From Cystobasidium ongulense (lineage: Eukaryota > Basidiomycota > Cystobasidiomycetes > Cystobasidiales > Cystobasidiaceae): a stretch of 64,000 nucleotides of DNA. The position numbers were made by a program, and so were the translations under genes. Positions 48,472-58,013 of the stretch are shown piece by piece. The DNA lies in assembly GCA_022835595.1 (NCBI GenBank), contig BQUP01000009.1:62001-126000 (forward strand), in the 5' to 3' direction. The notes under the pieces are model-generated. The model was not told the origin of the DNA. It saw nothing but the letters and a program-made list of their open reading frames with translations, and did no database searches. Positions within the stretch are counted from its first letter, which is position 1; every line of letters begins with the position of its first letter.

Positions 48472-49125
48472 ATGGGCGGACCACTCTCTCCCCTCGGCAT
48501 CTCGTTCGCAAAGCAGGTTGCAGCATCGCGGTGGGTGGACTTGATTCAGCGGCTGGCATTCAACGTTGGCTGGACATTGGATGGATGGAGCAGAGTAGAC
48601 AGAGGCAACGCATACTGACAGTCGTGCTATCTCCAGCACCTTCTACCCCATGGTCAAGAAAATCGCAGACAAGTACGCCAACATCTGCGGATACAGACAG
48701 CACGGCTTGAAGTACGATGATCTGCTGTGCGAGGAGAACGACACAGTGCAGAAGGTACTTGAACAAGACTCGTACATTGCTTGATTGCAGTGTGCAAGAT
48801 GCTGATACTCGTACATGTGCTTGCAGGCTCTCCACCGTCTGACACCCAGAGAAGAATACGACCGAGCATACAGAATCAGACTTGCTTCTCAGCTTTCAGT
48901 CCTCCACCACGGCCTACCCAAGGAGCAGGTCCTCGGCGCCGAGCATGTGCGCATAGTCACTCGCAGACTGGCATACTGAAAGTTTCGTATACATGCTGAT
49001 GCTATTGCCTGTTGGACGATCTCCAGGATCAACGATACCTCACACCACTCATCAAGGAGGTCGAAGCCTCAGAGGCGGAGAGGAAGCTACTCGATACCGC
49101 TATTATCGACAAATCAGCTCATTGA
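48472..49125 (+). CDS. QCR7: Cytochrome bc1 complex subunit 7 (14 kDa protein)
   Basis: This is a matrix-side accessory subunit of mitochondrial complex III that binds cytochrome b and is needed for its assembly. The ATG at 48472 gives MGGPLSPLGISFAKQVAASR. After an intron comes FYPMVKKIADKYANICGYRQ, then HGLKYDDLLCEEND, the standard QCR7 core. The third exon has ALHRLTPREEYDRAYRIRLA and HHGLPKEQ. A last exon gives DQRYLTPLIKEVEASEAER and ends DKSAH with a TGA at 49125. Length, about 125 residues, fits the family. The exact donor after HHGLPKEQ (either directly after it or about 15 nt later at GTGCGC) is not certain. It is divergent from the large disordered gene. Confidence 0.93.
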
Positions 49126-49765
49126 GGGGTGTTCATCGCTTGAACATTCTCTTTCTTGACGTGGTTTAGTTATGATATGTCTGTGTCCTCAGCAAGCATA
49201 GCAAGAGCGGGATAGATTTGGCACCATATTTGGTGAAACGAAATTGCAAAGGCAGTCTGGAGAACTATTTTCAAATGCGAAGGACTCCTTACTCTCTCAC
49301 ATACAATCGACATCCAGGCTATCTCGTTCCTCCTTGTTGCGAAAGGACATCCCGAGTTTTTTGTACATGGCATTCAATGCAAGCTTTAATGTTTCTCTTC
49401 TTTCTCGGGCGGATCAGTCTCCCATGACCAGACAGTCTAAGACAGATGATGAGCGAAGCTGTCGCAGCTGATGCCCCCAATTGAGCTTGTTCTCGCACGC
49501 TGTCGCCTGTCCGCTGTCGCGATCGGGCACGTTTGAAGCTGTCAAGTGAAAGCAAGAGGTGGAAGCCTCAGGCATTGCATGCTGATGCTGTGTATGGCTT
49601 CCAGTACTGCCATGTACTGCTACTGGCATTTGGCCTGCTCATCACTGCCTCGTATAAACCGTATATCTGCCTCGCCTCGTTCTGACGCTGCCACCTTGAC
49701 TGTCCAGCCAGCCAGCGCTTCTATCACTCACCGACTGGCCACCCAGACCTGCACGCATCCACACC
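49126..49765. promoter_or_regulatory. Spacer upstream of the PX-domain gene
   Basis: This 640-base stretch lies between two plus-strand genes, holding the QCR7 3' UTR and the promoter of the PX-domain gene. No gene was recognised on either strand. Confidence 0.35.
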
Positions 49766-52700
49766 ATGAGCGACCCACTCGCAGATGTCCCAGAGGCGGG
49801 AGATCCGCCATCGTTGTCCGCGTCCGTCTGGTCCAGCAGCACTGTCCGTGATGTCCGTGCCACTGCTTCTGGTCCTTCGGGCTCGTCTGCGTCAGCGGCA
49901 GGGTATGCTGGACCACCACCACCACCACGTCGACAAGCTATCCCTAGACAGCTGTCCGTCAACTCGTCGAGTGCCAACCCATCTGACAAGCTTAATGCTC
50001 AGCAATATAAAACTCAACGTATCGTACCGCCTCGTCGATCGTCATCAGCTGTAGTGGTGCCGGTCGAAGGCACCATGACGCCCGATACTCTGTTCAGAAG
50101 TGCTTCGAAGGATCCATCAGAACATACAAGTCATCTGTTGTCGAAGATGCCTCATACCCCGAAGGAATACCTCCTTCCGCCAAGCCATACGGAGCTTACA
50201 CCGTTAAGAGCACACTATTTGAAACGTGAACTTGTTGGTGGTCAGCTGGCTAGGGAATTAGATGGACTAGGCAACCCAGATGCTTTGTCCGTTATCGGAT
50301 GGCCATTTACCAAGACGACCCATGCTCAAACGCAGCTAGATGCGTATTCCGCATTGACCAATACCGCAAGGACAACTGCAGGGGGAAACGGCGAGGAAGA
50401 GGAGGACCTCCCGTTACTAAGATTCTTCTTCCATCAATTCGTAATGACTTTTCCATTCTTGTCAGATGTAGATTGTGATATCTTCTACGGCAAGAAATTA
50501 CAACCTTTTATTGGAAGTTTCATGGCTAGGAATATATCAATGAATGAAGAAAGGGAGGAAGAAACTGGTGTACAGACGAAAAGACACAAGTTGGCTGGTA
50601 AAGCTGAGAAGCATTTAGGATTGTTGATCAGTTCTGCTGTTAAATTGAATGATAACGGTGGAAGAGAGGAAGTAGTACGTATTGTCGATGTTAAACCTAC
50701 TACTGCATCATCGGCATCTCCACCCCCTGTACCGCCTAAAGATGGTAAACACAAACGCACTACATCGACAAGCAGTGCTTCTAGCTTGAATGCGAGATAT
50801 TCCGCCCCACCATCAGCTTCGAATCCACGAACGCCAGTAACGCCGACAACTGCGAATTCCCAGTTCACAAATGTGACCAATACATCAGGAGCTACGGAGG
50901 GAAGCACAGTCGGGTTCTCAGTCAATGTTGTCGGTGTGAGAAGCATTACTACGAAGCATCGTCTGGGAAGAAAGAGTAAACATGAGGAATTCTTGGTGAA
51001 AACTTCTAGAGCTGGCTTTCAAGACGCATATGTTGCGAGGAGATACGGCGATTTCGTGGGCTTGTCTCAATTGGTGAGTTAGGAAATCATTGTCTCAAAT
51101 TTCGCATGGCCAGCTGACGGAAGTCTTTCCTGAATGATTAGCTCCGAACAGAGTTCCCAGACTATGACATTCGACCCCCTCCTGCTAAAGATCGTAGAGG
51201 AGTTGATGCCTCTTCAGCTACACAAGCTGCCAACCAGGTGCAAGCAGGTTCGGTCCTTTCGCCTGCTTCAGTAAGTTCTGCAGCCGCTCAAGATAGCGAC
51301 AACGTTTCCCTTTCGGACAATTCCGCGCCGGTTACGCTCTCGCGGGAACGCAATCGTCTTACTTTACGAGCATACCTTCGCGATCTCATGACAAATCAAG
51401 ATGTAGCCAATTCACAGGCTTTGCAAGCTTTCTTGCTTAATGGTACTACGACACTCACACCGGCTGAAGAAGCAGATGCAGCAAGAAGAGAAGAACTGGA
51501 TAGACACAGAGAAGCTGAATCTGCTAAATTCAAATCGGAAGTCTCCAACAGAGTAAGAGAATTAGAGCAGCATTTGCGAGGTTTTAAGGATGAACTAGTC
51601 AAGAAAGATGGTTTGACTAGAGTTTTCGCTACGATTAGAGAAACTAAGGATTTGAAGGATTTACCTGTTGAATATCAAAAAGTAATGGAGTGGGCTAGAA
51701 TATCTCTAGCTTCTACCATTTATCAGTTGTTCTTGGGTACAGATCAATCTTCTGCTATCTTCACACAGTTTAAACGCGTCAATGGCCTCATGCCCTACTT
51801 CATGATGAGACAGATCTTGAAAATCTCAAACCCAGTTTCGATGATCAGAGCGGCATTAGATCTATTCTTGGCTAGACCATTCGGTTCCCCATCTTTGTTA
51901 CAGAGGATGTTCAGCTCTGGGTTAGAAGCGGAAGTCAAAGAGTTGAAGGAGGATATGATTAGAGTACAAGAAAAGATCGAAGATCCCGTAATGTGTGAAC
52001 GTGTCAAACGATACATTTATGCTCCTAGGGCGATTCAGAATAGGTATAGAGAAGAAGCAAAGAATGAGAATATGGATATTATCACTATTATTCTGAGAAG
52101 TAGAGACGATAATATGCCTAATCTATCTCCTAGTTCGATCATGCGGGTGCACAGAGCTTCTATCGCTCATCGCCAATACTTGGACTGGGTAGCTACTCTA
52201 GAAGATCCAGAAGAGGAAGATGAAGGACCTGATAATGATGATGCTTGGCTTTATGAGGACTTGCATGTTTTCATGAGGATGTGCATGCGTATCCGAGACA
52301 AGGAGCAGATGTTAGAACTCATCTTCGAAGTGAGTAAACTTGGGTGGTTCTGCAAACGGTTCTGTAACGATCACTGACTATCTGATCTACTTAGGGCAAT
52401 ACCTCCGACTTGCTTAAAGACATAGTCACCATCTTCTACGAACCGCTCGCCAAAGTCTACAAGGCAGCGAACATCAGTGACTCGCTGTATGACTTGCAAA
52501 TGTTCATCACAGACCTGATCAAAACGGTCGAAGCAGCAGAAGCAAGCGTGACCTCCGCAGCTATAGATCCTCAGAAAACAGTCACGATCTTCATGGATCT
52601 TGTACAACGGCACGAGGGAGCATTCTATCATTTCGTCCACTCGGTACACAGCAAAGGCGAAGATCTATTTGATGGTCTCATGCGATGGATCGAACTATTT

Positions 52701-53462
52701 CTGAATTTTATTCGTGAAGGTCTGAACCCAGAAGGAATCACTCTGGATTTCTTACTACCACAAGGCGAAGGTGAACGTCAGGCTATCATGCAGGAAATTG
52801 ACGCTGTCATAGATTATCATCGAGCTCTGAAGATCGCGCATCATGAACGTTTACGCAGAAGACTTATAAAGGGTGAAGTCGCCGGTGCTGCTTCTTACAC
52901 TACTGGGTCAGGAGTCGTAGGCTCACCTGGCCAAGTTGGATTTGGATCGCAAAATGAAGGCGAACAGGCCGCATTCGTAGATGGCGTGCTGAATGGTCTG
53001 CACATGACTGGTGTGGCAGATGACATTGATGATCTCAATGCCGAAGAAGACGAAGACAGTGAAGATGAATATGATCATCGTTCAGATGACTTTGTCGATG
53101 CACAAACAGGCGATGATCCTGATTCTCATTTAGCGAGCCAAATGGCGGGGGCATCAATAGGCCAGGACAAGGCTCCTGCATGGATGAACCAAGCTCCTTC
53201 TGCTCCTATACAAATAGTTGAAGTAGTCTACCTACCACCAGAAGCACCCAACTCTGCTAAATCAAGTAAGAAAGGAGGAAAGAGACCTAAAGCTACAAAA
53301 ATTGTAGAACCTGAATTGGTGGAAATACCTAAATTAGTTCCTATTTTTACGGAAATGTTAAGACCATCTTTGCAGACCGCACAGAGAGTTCAGATACTTC
53401 GTAATAATCAGAAAAAGGGTAGTAAACATGTTAATCCTCTCGGTGCTGTTTTAAGAAGGTAG
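49766..53462 (+). CDS. PX-domain protein with fungal PX-associated regions (Ypr097w/Lec1-like)
   Basis: This is a large peripheral membrane protein that should bind phosphoinositides through its PX domain. Three exons (49766-51073, 51142-52329, 52395-53462) give 1,187 residues from the first ATG. A disordered Pro/Ser-rich N-terminus leads to the PX-associated helical region (TPLRAHYLKRELVGGQLARE, residues about 150-170, and FFFHQFVMTFPFLSDVD). The PX domain follows, with EEFLVKTSRAG, then YVARRYGDFVGLSQLLRTEF across the first intron, and DIRPPPAKD. The second half is alpha-helical (SLASTIYQLFLGTDQSSA, RVNGLMPYFMMRQILKISNP) and matches the long C-terminal part of yeast Ypr097w. A KLVPIFTEMLRPSLQTAQ segment is near the end. 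The Ypr097w link is from remembered domain order. Its role is lipid-related and poorly known. Confidence 0.88.
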
Positions 53463-53690
53463 ATTGGGCAAATGACGGACGACCGTACCCCTATGTAGCT
53501 GTTCCGGGAATCCACGATACTTGTATTACTTTCTTTCTCGACTGCACGTAAACAGAAATTCGAGCACCATGGACTTTATAGCTACTACGGATCATCACAA
53601 CAATGACTTTTCTGTATTACTATATCAAATTGATTTGACGCAGATATTGATATTTCAACCATTTAAACTACTTCCCAGCCTGACGCAAAT

Positions 53691-54939
53691 CTAGAATACA
53701 GGTTTATGACACATCTCTTTGTGCATGGTTTCAGGGTGTCTCCACGCTAGGCTCTGATGTTCTTCTGAGCACTGTTCACATGCAAAACAAGTTAGCATGC
53801 GTTTACTCGATGGTTGACGAAGCGGAGCATCTACTACTTACGTATCGAACCGTACCACACTGCGAGCATTGAAGCAACGACCCACCGTCTTTTGCAACTG
53901 AAGCATTACACCCGAGCATGCAGCATACATGTATACTTGCTCTCAGATGACGCGCTTGTCTGATCTGCTCCAGCTCTGCTTCATTTGTGCCATTTCGCAG
54001 TAGTATGTATAGCGTGCGGGGTGGCGACCTTTCGTTATTCGAGCTACCGTTCTCTATCTGCTTTACTGAGGTCTTGCTATGGTGTACTTGGGGAGTCTCT
54101 GCTTTCTTCTCGGGGTAGTATCGCTTGTCCCACCAGTCTAAAAAGTGCAAGACGCGCTGAACTTTGGCATCTGCCGAAAGAATGCGGATATTTTCTTCGG
54201 GTTCGAATAGGATTAGGCTGCCAAGTAGCTGACAGTAGTCGTAGATCATTGAGGAGATGCTTATTCCTCCTGCTAGATTGCCTTTCAAGGTTGCTCCTCT
54301 TTCTTCCCATCGATGTGCCCTCTCATGCAGCCTGTCCAACATTGCGATGATGACAATCTTCCGGATTCCTCGGTTCTGTGGCAGGCGAAAGAATTTGTCG
54401 AAATAAGGATTGCCATTTAGGTGCACTAGCATGTATCCGTAGACATTGGCAATCTGCATGTCTTCCAACGCCACAGACTTGTTCCATTCTTCTGCTGTTG
54501 ACGGGGCAGGTGGGTCTAGGTAATGGTTGACTAGCTGGGGTAAATAGAATGCGCAGAATCGGGAGAACACCACATCCTGCTGAAGAGTATGCTCTAGAAG
54601 AAGGCGTGGAATCTGAAATAAAGCGTCGAGCTCAGCATAAGGTGATCGGAGTATAGAGAAACCACAACTGCAACGACAGAGGCAGGACTCACATAGAGTA
54701 GATTCAGGATGTCGACCTTGTGTTGTTCTGTGCGTGCAGGAGCTGTACCTATGCGGCTATTACGGAAACCTGAGCAAGTGCCATGATCAGGTTGCTGGAA
54801 CCAAAAGCTTTCTGCTCCCAAAGTATACAATGTGAAGCTCACCCAGCAATACCGCAAAGTCGTCGCTTCTTGGGAAGATCTTCATCATTCTCACCTTCGC
54901 ATCGTCTACGGGCATGATGCTGGGCGATGGGCCCGACAT
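53691..54939 (-). CDS. MYND zinc-finger protein
   Basis: The role is unknown; the C-terminal MYND finger usually binds proline-rich partner peptides. The ATG at 54939 gives MSGPSPSIMPVDDAKVRMMK. Exons join in frame as VLL/ESFWFQQPDHG, then LNLLY/IPRLLLEHTLQQ, a long helical middle (residues about 100-330, for example MQIANVYGYMLVHLNGNPYF) and CGTVRY/CSEEHQSLAW. The zinc ligands are visible: CCMLGC, CSQCG, then YCSEEH and a C-terminal HPETMHKEMC, in MYND order. It ends HKPVF with a TAG at 53691. The helical middle has no family I can name. It is convergent with the PX-domain gene. The exon 1 choice rests on frame and GT-AG sites only. Confidence 0.82.
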
Positions 54940-55254
54940 TGCTTCCACTTTTGCGTATGTTTTGTGCTGCTGTCGTTGTGTGATGGAGACGCGTGCGAGC
55001 AGAGTGTGCCAAAGTCAGAAGCCCTACTGGCAGTGCAACACTGCGGCAGTAGGGCAGATCAGCAAAGTCTCTACTGTTCGGTCAACTTGGAGTGGAGGCA
55101 GGTTAGCCGCTTCGTTGAAGTCTGCTTCCATTTCGGCTTCTCCAGATCACGCAGAGTGTCGACTCGTGAAAAAAGAAAGATCTGCTCTGCTCAACCTAGA
55201 AGAATAGTAATTACTATGCTACAGCAACATAAACATAACTACGAAAATTTTAAT
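54940..55254. promoter_or_regulatory. Spacer upstream of the MYND gene
   Basis: This 315-base stretch holds the MYND gene promoter and the 3' UTR of the RPAP1 gene, both on the minus strand. Nothing else was recognised. Confidence 0.35.
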
Positions 55255-57663
55255 TTACTGAATCCAGCCTTCATCGTTGGCATCGGGGTCTGCCGTCCTG
55301 ACTTGTCCTTCTTCCGCTATCGGTTCTACTTCTATACGACTCAGGATACTGGCTTTCTCCCCTAAATCCAATCTCGCCAGTCCTACAAATGACTTGATAG
55401 CAAGTAAAGTTTTCGCTTTCTCGCCCGTGACTGGCTCTTCGGCTGCAGTCTCGACCAAACCTATCACTACTGCTTTACCGTGCTGTTCCAACTTGCCTAT
55501 CATCTCATCGTATGCTGGCCGGTCATGCTTCAGTGCACCTTCTAACCAAGCTGAAATAGCCGCGACTAGTCTTCTGGAGATCGATAGAGGCGCATCCTCT
55601 TTCCTTCCTGCAGCTTGAAGCAGGTTAAGCATATGGCTGCCCCATTCTTTCGTTTCTGCCCACAGAATATCATGCTCCGGAGTTGTAGAGTGGGGATCGA
55701 TAGCGCAGAAGCACCAGGCTTCTAACAGATCAAGCCAGCTTCTTGTGAACTCGATGTATTCGAAGGGGTTCTCGTTCACATAGTCCTCGATGTCTCTGAA
55801 CAGCGATGCTGAGGTGTTGCAAGTGGAACATCCGAAACCATATCTTGCATATGTAGTAAAGACATCCAGTGCGCTAGTAGCCAACTCGAAGCCGAGCTTT
55901 TGTAGTGGAGAGCTCTCGAGATGCCAAGGCTGTACTGCAATGTATCTGAGGACGCTCTGTTCAACGCGTCGTGTAATGAGAGCTTCGGCGTGCGCCCTTG
56001 ACATCGAGATAATGGTACTGAAAAGCTCAGATGCTCTTGGATCGGGGAGGACAGATTTTGCAGTCGGAGGCCATGGAACTTGGAGGAAAGTACGGCCAAC
56101 GTTTTCCAGCAGAAATGGTGCTTCTACAATTTCTGTAGAGACAAAGTCCTCACGGGTGTCGAGTAGGGAGAGAAGAATGTTGAGGATTGACATGGCAGAT
56201 AGGTGGGGAAGGTCGTATTTGTTTGAGAGTAGATAGCTAAAGCTCTCCAGAGGTGCCGGATGTACTGTCAACACAGCTGCTGCCGTGTTGAGCCGCGTCC
56301 TCTCCAGCACAGCATACTGTTCCATCAAAGCCAACGCAGCTGCCACCACGCCGATACTTTTGTCTGCCAGCCCACAAGCGCCAGCTTCAATAATGGCAGT
56401 AACGTTGTCGGACTTGACTAGCACTTCTGTTGCGTCGTCATCTGCGGTGCCATGCATCGAGAACGCTTTCAACAATATTTGGAAAGCAAGTACCCTCTGA
56501 CCCATTACTGCAGACTTTGACAGCTCCAAAAGCTCGGCAAGAGTCAACTTTTCGCCAGAGCCTGCATGTCGATGACCCTCGGTAGAATGATAATCCGAGC
56601 TTATGATGTGATACTGTCCCGATAAATCGAAGCGAACTTGTGAGGCTGGATTCGACTGAGCTTCTGGGCCAGCTTCGGAATCTGACGTGGTGTTCTCCTT
56701 CATCCAATCGAGTCTAGCGTTAAGCGGCTCATCAGGGAAGTACTTCCGCCGTATAGACTCGGGATCGTCGTTGAAGACGTTCGAAGGTGTGCCTTCTTTT
56801 GCACTATCCCAGTCCGAAGGGAGTGTGCCTTCTGGTGCAGGAAGAGGAATGGCCTGTCTAACCGGCTTGGGCGAAGGAGAGCGCGAAGGAGGATTGCTGT
56901 AAGACAACTCTTCGTTGAATCTGACTGCTCTGCGTCGAGCTTTGTCATTCTCTCGCTTCGTTTCCGTAGCATGCTCTGGTGACTTAGAGAAGCTAGCATC
57001 GGGCTCGCTTTCGGGAACCATGACGCTGCGGCTCTTAAGATATTCAACCATATCACCACCTAACATCGCCATTAGCTCTTTTTGCGCTTCGAGAATCTCC
57101 TCCTCTGACATCTGCTCCAGCTTCTGAGAGTTTTCGGCATCGATCTCTGAGTGCAGAGGATCAGAAGAAGTTGATACCTTTGTGGTAAACTGGGTGGGTT
57201 TCTCCGTTGTCGAGACCTTCCTCGCCGCGGCCTGCCCTTCTGCTTTCTGTCGCAAAGATGCCTTGAAGCGTGATTCTTTCGGCTTGGATGTTGATTCAGG
57301 CCTTCTTTGGGCGACAGGAAAGCCAGTACCTTGGAGCGGCTGCAGCGGAGCATTCACTTCGGAACGTTTGTTTTCCTTGATATCCCTCAGCAGACTGCTA
57401 GTAGTAGGGGTCGCCAAGGGCGCTCTGACCGCCGGCGCATCAAGGTCGAGTTCGAATCGATCACCTTCATTATGCAGGTTCCCGGAAGAGAGCTTGGCCT
57501 GAGGAAGCTGGCCGAAGGTTGGCTTTGAAGCTTTCCCAGTACCTATGGCTGGTGGAGGCTTGCGAAACACTTGCGCCGCCGGAGAAAAAGAATCATCTAC
57601 GCTTTCAAAGTCGGCCGGATCTTCTAGATCTGGAAGACCGGGTCGAGTGCCGCTGCTGGCCAT
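55255..57663 (-). CDS. RPAP1: RNA polymerase II-associated protein RPAP1/Rba50
   Basis: This protein helps assemble and import RNA polymerase II, acting with GPN GTPases and other RPAPs. It is one exon of 802 residues; the first ATG is at 57663 (MASSGTRPGLPDLED), and starting further upstream would need TTG. The RPAP1 N-domain signature is visible as MSEEEILEAQKELMAMLGGDMVEYL (about 57000-57120; in two parts, the first ending ELMAML). The C-domain signature follows as RFDLSGQYH and LTLAELLELSKSAVMGQRVLA (about 56480-56630). The rest is helical, consistent with armadillo-like repeats. The protein is shorter than animal RPAP1 (about 1,400 residues) but near yeast and other fungal sizes. The lack of any intron is unusual among its neighbours. 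Identification is firm. Confidence 0.92.
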   Translation of the reverse strand: MASSGTRPGLPDLEDPADFESVDDSFSPAAQVFRKPPPAIGTGKASKPTFGQLPQAKLSSGNLHNEGDRFELDLDAPAVRAPLATPTTSSLLRDIKENKRSEVNAPLQPLQGTGFPVAQRRPESTSKPKESRFKASLRQKAEGQAAARKVSTTEKPTQFTTKVSTSSDPLHSEIDAENSQKLEQMSEEEILEAQKELMAMLGGDMVEYLKSRSVMVPESEPDASFSKSPEHATETKRENDKARRRAVRFNEELSYSNPPSRSPSPKPVRQAIPLPAPEGTLPSDWDSAKEGTPSNVFNDDPESIRRKYFPDEPLNARLDWMKENTTSDSEAGPEAQSNPASQVRFDLSGQYHIISSDYHSTEGHRHAGSGEKLTLAELLELSKSAVMGQRVLAFQILLKAFSMHGTADDDATEVLVKSDNVTAIIEAGACGLADKSIGVVAAALALMEQYAVLERTRLNTAAAVLTVHPAPLESFSYLLSNKYDLPHLSAMSILNILLSLLDTREDFVSTEIVEAPFLLENVGRTFLQVPWPPTAKSVLPDPRASELFSTIISMSRAHAEALITRRVEQSVLRYIAVQPWHLESSPLQKLGFELATSALDVFTTYARYGFGCSTCNTSASLFRDIEDYVNENPFEYIEFTRSWLDLLEAWCFCAIDPHSTTPEHDILWAETKEWGSHMLNLLQAAGRKEDAPLSISRRLVAAISAWLEGALKHDRPAYDEMIGKLEQHGKAVVIGLVETAAEEPVTGEKAKTLLAIKSFVGLARLDLGEKASILSRIEVEPIAEEGQVRTADPDANDEGWIQ

Positions 57664-57861
57664 TTTGAGCTGCAGAGGCGCTAGTAAAAGGGTTGTAGAG
57701 GACAATGTATGTCCTACTCCATTGTTCGTCGTCTTTGAAGAGATTGGTAGTCAACCAAAGGGTTCCGGACAAAACTTTGCCACCGTCATGCACTGTGTGG
57801 GAAAAAAAGGACGGTTGCGAGAGGGCGTTCATATCATGAGGAAAACAGTTTCGTTGGGACC

Positions 57862-57867
57862 AAAAAA
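57862..57867 (-). terminator. RNA polymerase III terminator of the tRNA-Gln gene
   Basis: Six T on the minus strand begin at the discriminator base of the tRNA. Runs of at least four to five T end Pol III transcription, so this fits a live tRNA gene. Confidence 0.85.
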
Positions 57868-57901
57868 GGTTCTATCCGGGTTCGAACCGGAGACTCGAGG
57901 A

Positions 57902-57912
57902 GATTTTAGATC
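57902..57912 (-). other. Canonical 11-nt tRNA intron at position 37/38
   Basis: GATCTAAAATC lies directly after base 37 (A at 57913) and before base 38 (T at 57901), the standard site cut by the tRNA splicing endonuclease. Removing it restores a seven-base anticodon loop. Confidence 0.75.
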
Positions 57913-57923
57913 TCAAAACCTCA

Positions 57924-57987
57924 CTGGGGGAGAGAAGATACTGAATCAGAAATTGGTGCCGTGCTGATTGCGCTGACTAAGCCTCAC
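57924..57987 (-). other. 64-nt GT-AG intron-like insertion in tRNA-Gln
   Basis: The insertion starts GTGAGG and ends TCTCCCCCAG on the strand of the tRNA. A CTGAT branch-like site lies about 22 nt before the end and is followed by a pyrimidine tract. Its length matches the 50-90 nt spliceosomal introns of the neighbouring protein genes. It sits between positions 26 and 27, where no endonuclease-type nuclear tRNA intron is usual. Removal restores a normal tRNA exactly. Confidence 0.75.
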
Positions 57988-58013
57988 CGTGCTAACCACT
58001 ACACTATAGAACC

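Larger units (their letters stand above)
57867..58013 (-). tRNA. tRNA-Gln(UUG) with two introns, one of GT-AG type
   Basis: Reading the minus strand from 58013, the acceptor stem GGTTCTA pairs with TAGAACC (57868-57874). The D-arm GTGTAGTGGTTAGCAC (57989-58004) contains the A box. The T-arm TCCGG / TTCGAAC / CCGGA (57875-57891) contains the B box. The anticodon stem TGAGG (57919-57923) pairs with CCTCG (57896-57900), with one G-T pair. The loop TTTTGA plus T, after removing 11 nt at 57902-57912, equals that of yeast tRNA-Gln(UUG), and the discriminator is T as in yeast tRNA-Gln. Between the D-arm (plus G at 57988, position 26) and the anticodon stem lie 64 extra bases, 57924-57987. Without both inserts the tRNA is 72 nt, the normal length. 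The T run at its end argues for transcription. It could be a decayed copy, but no stem position is broken. Confidence 0.85.

Noticed and set aside
57924-57987. The 64-nt insert as a small transposon with GTGAGG target duplication
   Set aside because: The repeat GTGAGG does flank it, but there are no terminal inverted repeats, and removal with the duplication leaves one base too many between D-arm and anticodon stem, whereas GT-AG removal fits exactly. Not fully excluded.
57867-58013. Reading the tRNA as one with anticodon UAG or UUA from the first GAGGCTTAG segment
   Set aside because: That segment has no matching 3' anticodon stem in the right place with a T at position 33 and a normal loop; the second TGAGG copy pairs fully with CCTCG and gives the standard Gln UUG loop.
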